Notes: generated by a model from the letters alone, not told the origin. 64,000 nucleotides of DNA from Trifolium pratense (GCF_020283565.1 NC_060060.1:36146001-36210000); one strand, 5' to 3'. Positions 22,303 through 35,165 are shown, numbered from the stretch's first letter. Numbers and translations: made by a program.

Positions 22303-24821
22303 ATGGCGAAAAAATCGCAGAAGCAAATCGAGAAAGACAACGATAACAATAATCTAAATGCAAGTAACACGGTTACTACTAAGGCAAAACGGACTAGGAA
22401 AAGTGTTCCGAGAACTAGTCCACCTCAACGTAGCTCAATATATAGAGGTGTCACTAGGTAATTTCGTCGATTATTCTCTTCTAATTATGTGCTTATTGTA
22501 CACATCGTTGCAGTTGAATCTCTTTCGAATTAACAATTGACATACTATAATGTTTTTTGCCATCAATCAGGCATCGGTGGACAGGTCGATATGAAGCTCA
22601 TTTGTGGGATAAGAATTGTTGGAATGAGTCTCAAAACAAGAAAGGAAGACAAGGTAATTTCATACTCTTTATCATTAGTTTGATTTTTTTTTCATTTTTC
22701 AACATCAATTTATAAATATTTGATGAAGTTAGCTAATGTTTTAATTTCTTTTCATGTGGCATTTCAATCCTATGGCGGCGATCTTTAAAATTGTTGCAGT
22801 GTATCTTGGTAAGTGCATATGCATTTGTTGAAATTGATTATTACTATCATAAAATGAAACCAAAAGAATCAATTTAAGTTAGTATTTTGTATTAAGCAAT
22901 TTCATGTTGTTGAAATTTCAGGTGCCTATGATAATGAAGAGACTGCAGCACATGCTTATGATCTAGCAGCATTGAAATATTGGGGTCAAGATACCATAAT
23001 TAATTTTCCGGTACTTAAATTCTTAAGTACTTTTATTAACATGCATCAAGGATTAATTAGTTCAGAAAATAAAATGAAATTTTTTCGTCAAATTGCAGTT
23101 ATCAAACTATCAGAAAGAATTGATTGACATGGAGAGTCAATCAAGGGAGGAATATATTGGATCCTTAAGAAGGTATTGATCAAGCATAATTTCTTTCATA
23201 TATAAAAAACGTTCGTACATGTTCACATCAGTCATGTTAACTTTAGCTTATGTCTTTTTTAATTAAAAAATTGCAGGAAAAGCAGTGGTTTTTCGAGGGG
23301 AGTTTCTAAATATAGAGGTGTTGCAAGGTACTGCACATATTAGCACGTTCTTCTTCCTATGGACTAATTATATAAGAATCAATTTTTAAAGTTTAATTAC
23401 TAATGGATTTTTGGTTTTCAGACATCATCATAATGGAAGGTGGGAGGCTAGGATTGGCAAAGTTTTTGGCAATAAGTATCTTTATCTTGGAACCTATGGT
23501 AAGTTCAAAATCATCATGTCTCAAATTCTCAAACCAATTCTTTCGTTGACAAAATCAAATACAAATATATGAATATACGCAAAATGCTTTTTACTCTTTG
23601 ATGTGTGCTAAGTATCGAACTCACGAGAATTAAAGAGTAATACTTTTCACATGACTGATGTGAACATGTACGAACGTTTTTTTAATCTAATTATTACTAC
23701 GTACTTAATACTCTTGTACTAATTAAGTAGCTAGGGTTTAGGTACAACGATCTAAATTTAGGTGGGTGTACATAAACCTTTTTTGTTTCAAACTTTGAAT
23801 GAAAATGATTTTACAACTATTGTAAAGGAAGACCTTAGAAAAGTGGCCGTCAATGAATTGCTTCTATTCATTGACCAATTACTCTATAGTATGGCTTTGC
23901 ATGGGTTATGTGTGGCAATTAATAACAGTCACATTCAATGTAACATGATCACATGAAGTCCATCCAATAAACTAAAATGTTTATTTTGATGCGAATAAAT
24001 AAAATATATAGTATAGGAATAGGAATAAAACTAAATGAAGGTTATTCCAAAAAAAAAAAAAAACCTAAATGACCAAGGTCTTTATAAAATCTAATTCAAT
24101 TAATAATGTCGATATTGTTAGGTTGAATATTTACACATAAGTTCAAACTTAGAATCACAGTTGTGTGTATGAGTTTTATAAATTGTGTTTTCTATTTTTT
24201 AATTTGTTAACTTGTCCATTTATCTTATAATAATTAAATTTTACATCAAATTTGATGATTTACTTATACAAAATCCAATTAATCAATCTTGCAGCCACAC
24301 AAGAAGAAGCAGCTACTGCTTATGACATGGCAGCTATTGAATATCGTGGACTTAATGCTGTTACCAATTTTGATCTAAGCCGTTATATTAAGTGGCTTAA
24401 GCCCAACAACAACAACAATGATAATAACAAGTCCAATACTAATCCTTGTGACATTAACACTAATTATAGTACTAACGACCAAAACTCTAATGAAGAATTG
24501 GAATTTAGCATCCTAGACAATGAGACATTATCACTCAATAATTCTATTGATGAAGCCACATTGGTTCAACCTCGACCAACTAGTGCCACGTCAGCCCTAG
24601 AGCTTCTACTTCAATCATCTAAGTTTAAGGAAATGGTGGAAATGGCATCTATGACATCCAATGTGTCAACAACATTGGAGTCTGATCAATTGTCACAATG
24701 CTCATTTCCTGATGATATTCAAACTTACTTTGAATATGAAGATTTTAATGATGGTACCATGTTGGATGACCTCAACTCCATTGTGCCTATGTTCCACTTT
24801 GAAGGTGCTGAGATTTTATAA
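22303..24821 (+). CDS. WRI1-like: WRINKLED1-type transcription factor with two AP2 domains
   Basis: Eight exons (22303-22457, 22571-22653, 22800-22808, 22922-23010, 23099-23172, 23277-23327, 23422-23498, 24295-24821) encode 354 residues. AP2 repeat 1 spans about residues 44-112 ([20 protein letters not shown] through [20 protein letters not shown]) and repeat 2 about 148-205 ([20 protein letters not shown] through [13 protein letters not shown]). The linker [12 protein letters not shown] is typical of the WRI/ADAP group. Exon 3 is a 9-nt micro-exon coding for VYL, a hallmark of WRI1. The N-terminus is basic with a possible nuclear signal (KAKRTRK). The C-terminal half is Asn-rich then acidic, a likely activation region. 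WRI1 activates glycolytic and fatty-acid synthesis genes; its paralogues act in cutin synthesis and ABA response. I cannot tell which orthologue group this is. Introns 5 and 7 carry a perfect inverted repeat. Confidence 0.9.
22800..22808 (+). other. 9-nt micro-exon (VYL) of the WRI1-like gene
   Basis: TGTATCTTG is bounded by TTGCAG upstream and GTAAGT downstream. It splits codons so that CAA G|TG TAT CTT G|GT joins QVYLG. Skipping it would keep frame but delete VYL from AP2 repeat 1. Confidence 0.85.
23204..23236 (+). repeat. Left arm of 33-bp perfect inverted repeat (intron 5)
   Basis: This arm starts AAAAAACGTTCGTACATG and ends in ATCAGTCATG. It is the exact reverse complement of 23650-23682 in intron 7. 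The arms flank exons 6 and 7. Confidence 0.9.
23650..23682 (-). repeat. Right arm of 33-bp perfect inverted repeat (intron 7)
   Basis: This arm starts CATGACTGATGTGAACATG and ends in CGAACGTTTTTT, pairing with all 33 bases of the arm in intron 5. Confidence 0.9.
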
Positions 24822-27699
24822 CTCACTTCAAAAAAGAGATTAGAAAAATGTAACGTTTTATTTATTTGTTTGATTTTTTCATTAATGTTTTTTATAAGAC
24901 CGACACCCTTTATAATTTTACCCTAATTAGGATTTAAGCTTTTAGAAGAAATAAGTTATCATTGAGAAGATTCAAATGTGGACTAATTGTATCAAATTTG
25001 ATTTCATGAATATTTAACCTTTACTATAGCAATATGGTATGATATTGTCATTTTTTGTGTGGAATAAATGAAATGAACAAGGTGAAAGTTAATGAATTGG
25101 TGCAGAAAACATAAATTGCCAAATAAAATCTACTCGAGATGATAGTTCAATAATAAGAGTGTATTCTTATTCTCAAATGTTGAATTTGAATCCCCTCTCT
25201 AAATTTATCACAAAAGAATTAAAAAAAAAAAGTCATTTTTTTGTCACCAATTTTCACCTTTAACTATTTTCTTCTATTTTTTTTTTTTGCCATCAATTTC
25301 CAATGTTAACTTTTTTATTGTAATATTACAATGCCACGCTCCGAACGAATTCGCAAGTCAACAGGTTATGTTTGACTTGAAACTTTATAGTTTTTGTCAT
25401 TTCAAAACAGAAATATTTGATCGGACTCGATAACACCATAACATATTTGATTAAACCTAATTTAATCATGTACACTCCTATTTTTTTGAGAGAGTGCAAC
25501 AATGATTAACAAAAGGTGAGACATACTTATTACTTCTTGAAAAATTGAGAATAATTTATTCAAAAATCAATAAAAATTAACCACATAAGTAAATTTTTAA
25601 GTGATACACACAAACTAACTTCCCAAAATAGGTAACTACATGTATTTATTTTTTATCTTGGGCCTTAAAGCTCGTGGTGGACAGCGAGAAAATTTCTCAT
25701 CCCACTACCCACTTTCTCACCACACTCCTGTAAAATCCATTTTTGCCCTTGGTCAAAAAATTCGGAACGCGTTTTCCGAATTCTTTTAGTTCAAATTTGG
25801 AAAAAATTCGGAAAACACATTTCGAAGTTGTTTTTTAAGGCAAAAAAAATTCGGAAAACACGTTCCGAATTTTTTGACCAAGGACAAAAATGGAATTTTC
25901 AGGGGTGTGGTGAGAAAGTGGATAGATGGGATGAGAAATTTTCGAAAAGCGATTGATATGTTGGGCCTCTATTTTCTTCATTTGAGCACAGTTGAAACAT
26001 TTATCAACTTTGGGCTTTCACCATTTATAACTCAAACAACTCTCACTATCTCAATTTAATTTCTTCCTTATTTTTAAATAACTATTGTGGTTGATAAAAG
26101 AAAATGTTTGATAAAAAAAAAGGTACTGTTGTGGGTCAGTTTGTGCTTTAATTTGGCAAGCTACCTTTACACCTTACACTTACTAGTTTTCTTCTCACAT
26201 TACTTTCACCTTTATTTATATGGTTATTTATGATATAAAAGCTTCTCTCAACTAGAACCGTGTGTGATATGAGAGAGAGATTCCTGTTATGTATTCCAGC
26301 TTATCTTGGTTTAAGAGCTGTCCTACTTTTTTCTCTTTAGGTACCTCTCCCTTACATTTTCTTTACCCTTTGAAAAAGCTACTCCTAATTCTATTTTTCT
26401 CATCTAACTTTTTCCTCACACTTTTTGTCTCTTGTTGTTCTTTATCATCATCCTACTCTTCTATCAAGCCGGAACTTTCAATCCAAATTGAATTTTTATC
26501 TCAAGTGCATTCACAACTCAGTCAAATTATGAGGCTCATTCACTATCATATTCAATTCAGTAATATAATTTTTTAAAAGGAGAATATTAACATTGCCATA
26601 AACACATATGTTAAGAAGACAATTGTGATAAATGATATGATTTTTTTTTTATATTGCGAAAGTAGTTCATCCTATATTTTTTGTAAACTCATCGCAGATA
26701 TAAGTATTAGTATGCACTATAAAATATTAATTACATTGTTTTAAACTTTTTTCTATATTAAAAAGAAAAGCAAGTAGCCTCAGAAAATGTTTACATTGGC
26801 TCGGCTTTTATTCTTAATCAACTTTTATCATCAATGAGTATATGATTATTAAGTGATATACTATAAGTGTGTTTGATCTAAAAAATAATGGATTGGATAG
26901 GATAACTTCAGTTGTACTATGGTTGATTTTAAAACTATTTCTGGGCTAGATAAATTGAAGGCAATGAATTGGACAAAAATTAAAATTTTCATCCCCACTG
27001 AATCACAAGACAACTTTTTATCCAGAGTATAAATTGTTTAAAATACTAGTAAAATAATCTTTTATCCACCAAATATTGTATAAGAGAAAATTTGTTCAAT
27101 ACACAATACTTATAAATCTATAAAAAAAAAAAAAAAAAATACTGTACTCCACTACTTAACTAACACCAAAATTAGATCTCATTGACAACAACCATATCAT
27201 AATCTTAGGAAATGATATCATGTTAGTCTATATATGTTCATTATGATGTAATTGGATCAGCCCATTGCCATTAGTTTGGGCCAAAATAGTTAGAGAAAAT
27301 CTGAAAAACAAGAAAGTGGGAAAAAGGCAATAAAAGACAAAAGTGGAATTATGGTGATATCGTAAGGGTAGACGTGGAATGAAGAAAAGGACGACAGAGG
27401 TTGCTTGCGCAAATCTAGCTAATCTGGTCTTCTGGGGCATCCAAATACACAAACTAAAGTAAAGCAAACCATTACGACAATAGATTAGATTAAAGCTTTT
27501 TCTTATGCCAAACCCAAAAGCATAACAATATCAACTAAATTAACACCCCAACCCAATGTCATACCCCAAACCGTACTCACACAAACAAAAAAGCATTCAC
27601 CAACCATTCATTTTATTTCTCTTCACACATTTATTATTAAATTAAATTATTACTACTAGCTACTACTAGGCCACATTTCATTACATTATGTTTAGGACA
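24822..27699. other. Intergenic, downstream of the WRI1-like gene
   Basis: AT-rich with the WRI1-like 3' UTR at the start, a fold-back MITE (25688-25943) and a poly-A tract near 27120. Short ORFs have no recognisable domains. Confidence 0.5.
25688..25943. mobile_element. Long-arm fold-back MITE (Mutator-like candidate)
   Basis: The two halves are inverted copies over roughly 90-100 bp. The left half has TTTCTCATCCCACTACCCAC and ATTTTTGCCCTTGGTCAAAA; the right half has the reverse complement of both with few changes. Flanks GGACAGCGA and GAAAAGCGA form an imperfect 9-bp duplication. No coding capacity. Confidence 0.6.
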
Positions 27700-29932
27700 G
27701 ACAATCACAGTGGGACAGTCATTGCACAGAGAGTTTGCAGCATAGCATCAGCTTCTTGAAAAAACAAACACCCTTTTCAACACTTCCTTCCATCCACATT
27801 TCTTGTACGACAGACAATTCCATCTTCATTAATTCATTCTAAACCCACCCCAATACAAACAAAACAAAACAAACATGCACCCCCCTCTTTTACTCATCTT
27901 TTCATTTTCACACCCTCCTTCTCTGTAACGACTCATTATGATGGTGCCACAAAAGAGGTGTCTTTGTTGGAAGAAACTTAAACTGAAGCAGAAGAAGAAG
28001 AAGCTAAATAATATGGTGATGTTTTTGCTTGTTGCTGTAACAACAGCTTATGAGATCCAACAATGTTTCCTTTTTTACTGCAGATTTGTTCTACGACAAA
28101 TGGGTCTTCTTAGTTTGTTCTTATGTCAAAGATGGTGTACTCAACCAGCGATTCTGTACTTTTTCTTCTTCTTCCTATTTTGTTGTTTTGCTTTTTGATT
28201 TGTTAACATGTTATGTTATTGTTGATGATGTTGGTGATATTGGCTACACGGCTCAATCTGTTAGCTTAGTGATACTGGAATTAATTAAATCGCTGTTATT
28301 GTTAATTAATTTTTTTTTTGTTTCATTTTTTATTTTATTTTTTACACAATATTTTTTGTTTAATTTAGTACTGTATTTACATGTTGTTTGTTACCGTTGT
28401 TACTAGTAGTAGTAGTAGTATGCAAGGAGTGATTATTGTCAACTCATTTTAGTTTCCTCACTGATTATTTGGATGTCATGAAGTTATTGCTTTAATTTTA
28501 GTACAGTAGAGTATTTAACTTATTGTATAGAAAAAAACTTTAAAAAATAATTAATTATTACCTTTGGTGAAATTTTTAGTATTTTATTTAATTAATTACT
28601 AGTGGTAATTCAATTTGTAAAAAAATCATGGAAAAAAAACATTTTTCATAAAAATAATTAGTTAGGAAAATAATACTAAGGTGAATAAGTGGAATGACCG
28701 AACTTGGAACTCTAACTCTTTGTGCACATAAAAGTTATTTTTTTTTAAACGGCTAAAATTTGGATCATTTTTTGATTTTTGTGTGTCATCCTTACGTAGG
28801 GGCTATGTTAATCTTCTTTGTCTCGATCTAATTTATGGAATGTCCTCGAATGGACCTTAAAAATGTTATATTTATTAATTTAAATTTTTATATTTATTTT
28901 TTTAACATTTACTCCGGAAGATAAACACACAAATTAGAAATTATCTTATTATTTTATATATTATGAATTTTGGTAATATGTGGATTCATGTTAAAAAATT
29001 CCAAAGTTCATTTTTTTTTATTAAATAGTATAATGATTAGAATTTTATCTTTTTAAGGTTTTCACCTGAAAATATTAGGTTTGAATCTCGAGTTTTGCAT
29101 AAACCAAAAGTTTCAATTTTACATAAAAAAAAAACTATTTTAAAGCTTAAAAATTAAATTTATGATATTAAATTTAATAATTTTTTTTAATATATATCCT
29201 TAAAAGAAATATTAATAATAGTCTCTTTATTTTAGTTATGATTATTTACCTTTGTGCCTGCGTCTTGTCTAGGCCAAATTTCTAGGGGGAAAAGAAAAGA
29301 AAAAGGGGGAAGAAGGAGACGTTTCAATTTGTATGTAAGCTTTGGGTTTCTACAATATTTTGCAGTAAATAGGGATGCACCTAATGGTGTAGGATTTTTA
29401 GTCAGTGATGCTTTAAATTTGGAGGGTCCCTTTGAGGTACAGAGTACACAGACACTTCAACATCTAAACACTGTTTTATTACCGTTTCATTTTTTATTGT
29501 CAGTCTTTACATCTGTCCCTTTTACTCAATTCTTATTGGCCAACGTGGGCCTTCGTCATCATCATCATAAATTAATCTCAAAAGGGCTAAATTGGAAACT
29601 TAGTTACATACTCTTCACTTTCAACTTTCAAGCTTAAACCAAATCCATTGCTCTAGTTATTCACGCACTTAGTCAGAAATTGTGGATAAAAAATCTATCT
29701 AATCTTCACACGTTATAGGCTCTAATCCGAAGTTTGGTGGAAAAGGTTAGTCCCTAAATTAAATGGAACATTTTTTTCACAATAACAATTTGTCTAATAT
29801 GGAGGAACTCTAGAAAATATATCATGGGTTGCGTAAAAAATAAAGAAATGGGAGGGTTTCTTAAGGTTTACAAATCCTATCAATAATTTCATAATATGAG
29901 CTGTTGATGATGTTAGACTTATCATAATTATA
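27700..29932. other. Intergenic; possible transcript leader near 27700-28200
   Basis: At 27700-27935 the sequence becomes CT/CA-rich like a plant 5' UTR and leads into a short Lys-rich ORF at 27938 (about 86 residues, overlapping another at 28050). Neither resembles a family I know, and the T-rich ends look non-coding. A small non-coding or short-peptide transcript is possible but unproven. The rest is AT-rich DNA. Confidence 0.2.
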
Positions 29933-30179
29933 CTCCATATCCATCCCTCCGGACCGCACGTATGTCAATATACAATTTTGATCACTAATATATTTAATTG
30001 TATATGTTTAAAAATTATAAAAATTTAATATTTTGAAAATATTCATCAAAACAAATCAAACAAGATCTCATATGCTAACGTTTACATCTATATTTATTTA
30101 TTAAAAAAAATACGATTAAAACAAGATAAATGAATAATAAATTTAGTCAAAATAGGTCTTATATATGGGACGGAGGGAG
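29933..30179. mobile_element. Stowaway-type MITE, copy B
   Basis: The right end ATGGGACGGAGGGAG is followed by TA; the left end carries CCATCCCTCCGGACC after TACTCCATAT. The interior closely matches copy A at 2470-2726, defining one family. Confidence 0.75.
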
Positions 30180-30707
30180 TAGTACTTCCTAATAATTTTG
30201 TGTAGAATATAAATTTTACAAATTAAATTGTTGAATTAATTATTTTTTACAAGTTAGATCAAATATATAAATTTCATAAAAGTCTAAAATTATTTGATAC
30301 TTTATCGGATTAGCTTATTTCAATTTTATTATATGATATTTGAAATATAAAGACTTAATTACATTATTATATAATATTTAAAATATAAAGACTATTTATT
30401 TTATAACTTTGACTATAAAATATATTTATAGGTGAGAATCATCATCTTTTAAATTTATTTTGTATGGTTGAGTTAGACGAATCCCAAGTTTTATATGGTA
30501 AGTATTATCATCTATATCATTGACTAAATGCATTATTCATATGTCTTGTTTTGACCGTATTTTTTTACAAGTATATAAATGTAAATATTATCATATAAGA
30601 TCTTCTTTGATAAGAATTTTACATTGGATAAAAGATAATCTGAAGATATGTTCATAAGTAGAAAAAAGTTTCACTAAAAAAACAATTTTATAGAATTACT
30701 ATGATTG

Positions 30708-30708
<1 letters not shown>

Positions 30709-30777
<69 letters not shown>
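30709..30777 (+). repeat. (TA)n microsatellite
   Basis: About 34 uninterrupted TA units. Likely length-variable between individuals. Confidence 0.95.
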
Positions 30778-30781
<4 letters not shown>

Positions 30782-30885
30782 ATAAACGCTAAGGTGTGAC
30801 TTAAAAAAATGAGGGACTATTTTCATGAAAACGTTTAAATAAATTACATGAATTTATAAAACTCTTTTTTTTTTTACAAAGTTAC

Positions 30886-31151
30886 TTACCCATTTTATAA
30901 TTATGGATAGGGTTTAGTTCTACTTGGTGTTGTATTCAACATTGCTATAATTATTTACCCGTCTCTGTAAGTTTATCTCAGTTGTTAGAAACATCGCATA
31001 TATTATATAAAAGTTTAGGTGTAAACCCTGAACACTCTACTTATTCACCTTTAAGATGAAATTTTTAGCCGCTAAATTATTAGATAAAAAAAATTATTTA
31101 TCCATTTTATAATTATGGATAGGGTAGTTAGTTCTACTTGATTGTTGTATT
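30886..31151 (+). repeat. Direct duplication of about 50 bp flanking the SINE copy
   Basis: CATTTTATAATTATGGATAG plus the following TAGTTCTACTTG and TGTTGTATT occur at about 30890-30937 and again at about 31101-31150, with a few small indels. The SINE copy lies between the two. This is far longer than a SINE target duplication. Confidence 0.75.
30964..31092 (+). repeat. Degenerate SINE copy
   Basis: TTTATCTCAGTTGTTAG resembles a tRNA-type A-box, AGGTGTAAACCC a B-box, and ACTTATTCACCTTTAAGATG matches the body of the better preserved copy at 35921-36056. It ends in an A-rich tail (GATAAAAAAAA). Confidence 0.6.
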
Positions 31152-31982
31152 TCGGCGCTTAGTATGAATTTGTACATTTTATGATATATGGATTGTCCCG
31201 TCCAAATCAATGTTGTGGTGTTAAGTTGAAGGGTGTGGGTAGGTGATGGTGGGTGAGGTGACATACAACACCGCAAGTAGGGTATTATTGGGTTGCAAAA
31301 TACTGAAACTGTCCCTCCAAAAGACTCTGTTTTGAGCACAATCATAGATATAGAACATTATTTTTTGCTTGTAACTGGGCAAGAAAAACAAAGAGACAAA
31401 GACAAAGACAAACAATGTGTGACGAATGCCTCTTGGTTTATTTGCAAGTGTCTTATCAATTGTGTTCCTCTTTTTCTTCCCTTCCTTTTCATTTTAGTAG
31501 TAGTATGCATGTGAAAGTATGGATGCTCAGAGAACCATTAAAAGGATTAAAGGGTAAAAAAAAAGATCAAAGAAGGAAAGAATGTGATTCTTCCTCACGA
31601 TATGGAAGGATCCTATGAGCATTAGAATTGTCAAAGGTGTTAATTAAGCTTCTAGCTGTTGTGACCACTCGTTTTTTATATATTTTTAGTTCTTACTATT
31701 TATATAAATAGTAAATATTGCTTATCTTTTGTTTATATTTTGCTTTTATATTGACTATTTTTTTTCATTTTTGAAAAAAAAATATCAACAATTTGGTTCA
31801 TTTTTCAATCCCTCTTGTTTATTGCAATTTAATAATATTCTATTAATATTGGGCCGGTCGAGATCCAACAATTTGGTTGGGCTAGACCCGCCTTTATATT
31901 TAAGAAGTCCAATACCTCTAGATGACTGGCCCAAGTAATCTCTACCGAAAATCAACCCGATAAGCATGGACCAAGTCACGTA

Positions 31983-32262
31983 GAAACGAATATACGTTAT
32001 GTATTTTTCAAAAAATTTAAATTTATATCATATAGATCATCCATAATTTTTTTTTGAAAAAATTGAAAATTATTTGATATGTTATTGAGACCCGTCAAAA
32101 TTAACGGTTTATAAATTTTTATTAAATACTGTTAATCTTTATGAGCCTTAATAACATATCAAATGATTTTTTAATTTTAATTTTTTTTTTATGAATGATC
32201 TATATGATATAAACTTTCAATTCAACGGTAGATTTTGTAAAATTCGTATTCGATATAATGAA
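31983..32262. mobile_element. Fold-back element with ATATCATATAGATCAT arms
   Basis: The left half (TTTATATCATATAGATCATC) and right half (GATCTATATGATATAAAC) are inverted copies, with ACGAATA-like outer ends. A central inverted repeat pairs TGATATGTTATTGAGACCCG with its partner. A related partial copy is at 37687-37860. I could not fix the target duplication. Confidence 0.5.
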
Positions 32263-33709
32263 AACGTTAATTTGTGCACCGTGCACCATATGATGCACTT
32301 GTGCATGTTAGAACTTGCCTAACTTAATTGTTTATTTTACTTTTTAGAAGCCACGTGTTTTCCTCACAATAAAAATTGTTTTATGAAAAATGTTTTCGAG
32401 AAGTATTTAATTGAACACAATGCCAATTTAGGCGCACAAACAAAATGATACATCATTTAATTATTTAAAAAATATATTTTATTTATTTTTTTCTTCTACT
32501 TTTTCATTGTTATCGATTTATTGCACTAAATTATATCCAAATTATAAATTAGACTGGATCAAATGGATTTTTTTAATTAATAATCTAAAATTGAACCAAA
32601 TCGTGACTAATTTTATCTTTAGATCAGATATTTTTTATCTCAAAATTGATTCAAACCGAACCGCAAATAACCATACTTACACATAGATCAACAAATTATT
32701 TATCGATTTATTTCTGTTAAGTACTAGTAGATATACAATGGGCAAACGTATGATACTTAATAGACGAGCAGGCACAAATGTTAAAGCTGTTAACGACACA
32801 AATACATGCCTAGTAACGTAGCATGCATAGTAGTATTCTTCTGTGTGTTGAAATTAGCATAGTATGTATTAGGAGGTGTAAGGCGTGGAAGGATACAACA
32901 CACCATACATACATAAGGTAGGGTCGTTTGCATGATCCCATCAAATGTACTTTACAGTTTGTACATTGTCTTCATAGTGAGACGTCGTTACCTATATACT
33001 TCGTCCTAAATATAAATACAAGGGAACATTTATTTTTTAAACACATTGAGAATTTAATATATCTAACTTATAATATAAATGAAATATATTATAATCTTAA
33101 TAAATCTAAAAAATAGAAATTCTCTTATATTTAAGATAAGAGGAACTGAATACAAAGATCTACTAGTATATTGTCTAGCAAGTTTCAACTTTGGAGTAAG
33201 GTGAAGTCACGTGACTTCAAAATAATAAACAAATTAAAGAAAAATCAAAACATTATATGCTTTGTTTGGATACGAAGAGAAAGTAAGTGAAAAATGATGT
33301 GAAAAGTGATGTGATTGTATGATTATTTGGTATGAAAGAAAGTGGATAGGTTGTGAGAGGAAAGAAAGATATATATTTAGTAAATAACATATTTATCCTT
33401 ATATAAAATGAAATGATTAATGTATATGTAGAAATGCACATTATTTATTATTTAAACACTATTGTTTTATTGTAATTAAAATAAACTGATTATTAATTTA
33501 TTTTTGTAATCAATTAACTTTTACATAAACTACCACCGCACCAATAATATAAAAAAATAAATTTGTTACCAAAATAATAACAAATAAAAGAGCGCAAAAT
33601 AAGTGACTCCATAGCCAAAAAAAATATAAAATAAAAAAATGTACTAATTAAAAGGTATGTGCTATAAAAGATGTTTCAAAAGCAAGGGTAATTTTGACAT
33701 TTTATATAA

Positions 33710-33884
33710 GGGTTATGCTAACCAGTGTCCCCGGGGCACTAGTTAAGGATACTAAAAGGAGTAATTTTTGAATTGAAAAGAGCATTTTTTATACTTATAA
33801 AAAGTAGATTATACAATTTCTAATACATTCATACCTTATTTAGCTCCTTAACCAGTGCCCCAGGGACACTAGTTAGCATTTTCC
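33710..33884. mobile_element. Mutator-type MITE, 'CCCCGGGGC' family copy 2
   Basis: This 175-bp element begins GGGTTATGCTAACCAGTGTC and ends GTTAGCATTTTCC. Flanks TTTATATAA and TTTGTATAA form a 9-bp duplication with one mismatch. Same family as copies 1, 3 and 4. Confidence 0.8.
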
Positions 33885-34352
33885 TTTGTATAATTGTATC
33901 TCAACTCTCTACTTTCCGCTCACATATGGGACAGAAACAATTTTGGGTGCGGGGCTCATAATTATTACACTTTCTTTCCTCTCTGACATGAACCAAACAA
34001 TGGAAGCTCACTTTTCAATAAACTTTCTTTACTCTATCCTTTCCATCCTCCTACTTTCCCTAGAAACAAACAATGTGTATAGTAGTAATTGGATTTGTGA
34101 GCTGCGGCAGAGTTTTCCTTTTCTTTCCTCTGTTGAAAATTGAAAAGCAGCTGCAGTGTTCAAAGTTTAGGGTGGCTATGTGTAAATGTGAAACTGTTTA
34201 TATTAAAAAAATTACAGTACTTCACCGTACTAAATGCCACCATCAATCTATTAAAGTACCCCGTAGATAACGATTTCCATGAGAAAATTTGAATAAAGTC
34301 AGCATTAAGGGCTTCTATTGATACAGTTCATATTAAGTTGTTTCGAATATCG

Positions 34353-34754
34353 CGGCTCTGTTTGGTAACACAAATAAGCTAGCTTATAGCTTATTATATG
34401 AGCTTATAAGCTTGTTTCAAAAAATTAGAGGTGTTTGGTAACAAGCTTTTTGTACTAGCTTATAGCTTTTTTTCAGATGCTATTTCAAGTAGCATTTGAG
34501 CTTATAGCTTATAGCTTTTTACACTTTATTCCATTTTTACCCTTTAATTTAATAACTACCCACTCTAAAAAATAAACTACCCACTATCAATTATGTAATT
34601 TTATATTTAATAACCACTTTAAAAGCTAATTTTACCAAACACTTTAATTTCAATAAGCTACATTTTCAGCTATCAGCTATAAGCTAGCTTTTCAGCTATC
34701 AGCTAGCTTATCAGCTATCAGCTAGCTTATAGCTTATTTTTACCAAACAGACCC
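34353..34754. mobile_element. MITE with TTTGGTAAC / TTACCAAA ends
   Basis: The left end GGCTCTGTTTGGTAAC and right end TTTTACCAAACAGACCC are inverted copies. The interior is packed with AGCTTATAGCT and TAGCTTATCAGC words that can self-pair. No clear target duplication was found. It lies immediately left of a solo LTR. Confidence 0.6.
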
Positions 34755-34762
34755 GTAGTAAC

Positions 34763-35165
34763 TGTTAGGAAATAACAACACTAAAGAAAAATAAACACAA
34801 TCAAAACACAAGAATATAATGTGGAAACTCCAAATCGAAGAAAAAAACCACAAACAGTTGTTTAAATCGACAACTAGAGAAAAATCACTATGTGGAAATT
34901 ATTACAACACATAGACTTCTCTCACTCCAATGCCCCAATACAACCACACTCTCACAAAGCAAATATTAAACTAAGAGTCAGATATAAGCTTAAAGTGCTA
35001 CTGACTGGTGTAAATTACAAACAAAGAACTTAGGTTCATTATATAGTTTTGATTTCCTCCTTGCTTCACAATTCTAAACGATGTGGGACTTTCAATAGCT
35101 ATTTTTTAACATCCTTCTATATTTAAGAAACTAGGTGATGTGAGACTTGACAATCAACCCCAACA
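34763..35165 (-). mobile_element. Solo LTR
   Basis: A 403-bp unit running TGTTAGGA ... CCCCAACA is flanked by the 5-bp direct duplication GTAAC (34758-34762 and 35166-35170). TG...CA ends plus a 5-bp duplication without internal genes indicate a solo LTR left after LTR-LTR recombination. The strand is a guess. Confidence 0.75.

Larger units (their letters stand above)
30180..33709. other. Gene-free repeat-rich region
   Basis: Contains a long TA microsatellite, a SINE-like copy inside a local duplication, and a fold-back element near 31983-32262. A half Stowaway-like sequence lies at about 33000-33140. ORFs around 31290-31980 show no recognisable domain. Confidence 0.5.

Noticed and set aside
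23762..23956. 64-residue ORF in intron 7 of the WRI1-like gene
   Set aside because: Lies within a well-supported intron and resembles no known protein.
27938..28406. Two overlapping ORFs of 86 and 118 residues
   Set aside because: Different frames, T-rich ends and no homology I recognise; only the leader-like sequence upstream is noted.
29254..29637. 127-residue plus-strand ORF
   Set aside because: Starts at a non-ATG codon, has no recognisable motif and mixed low-complexity composition; likely chance.
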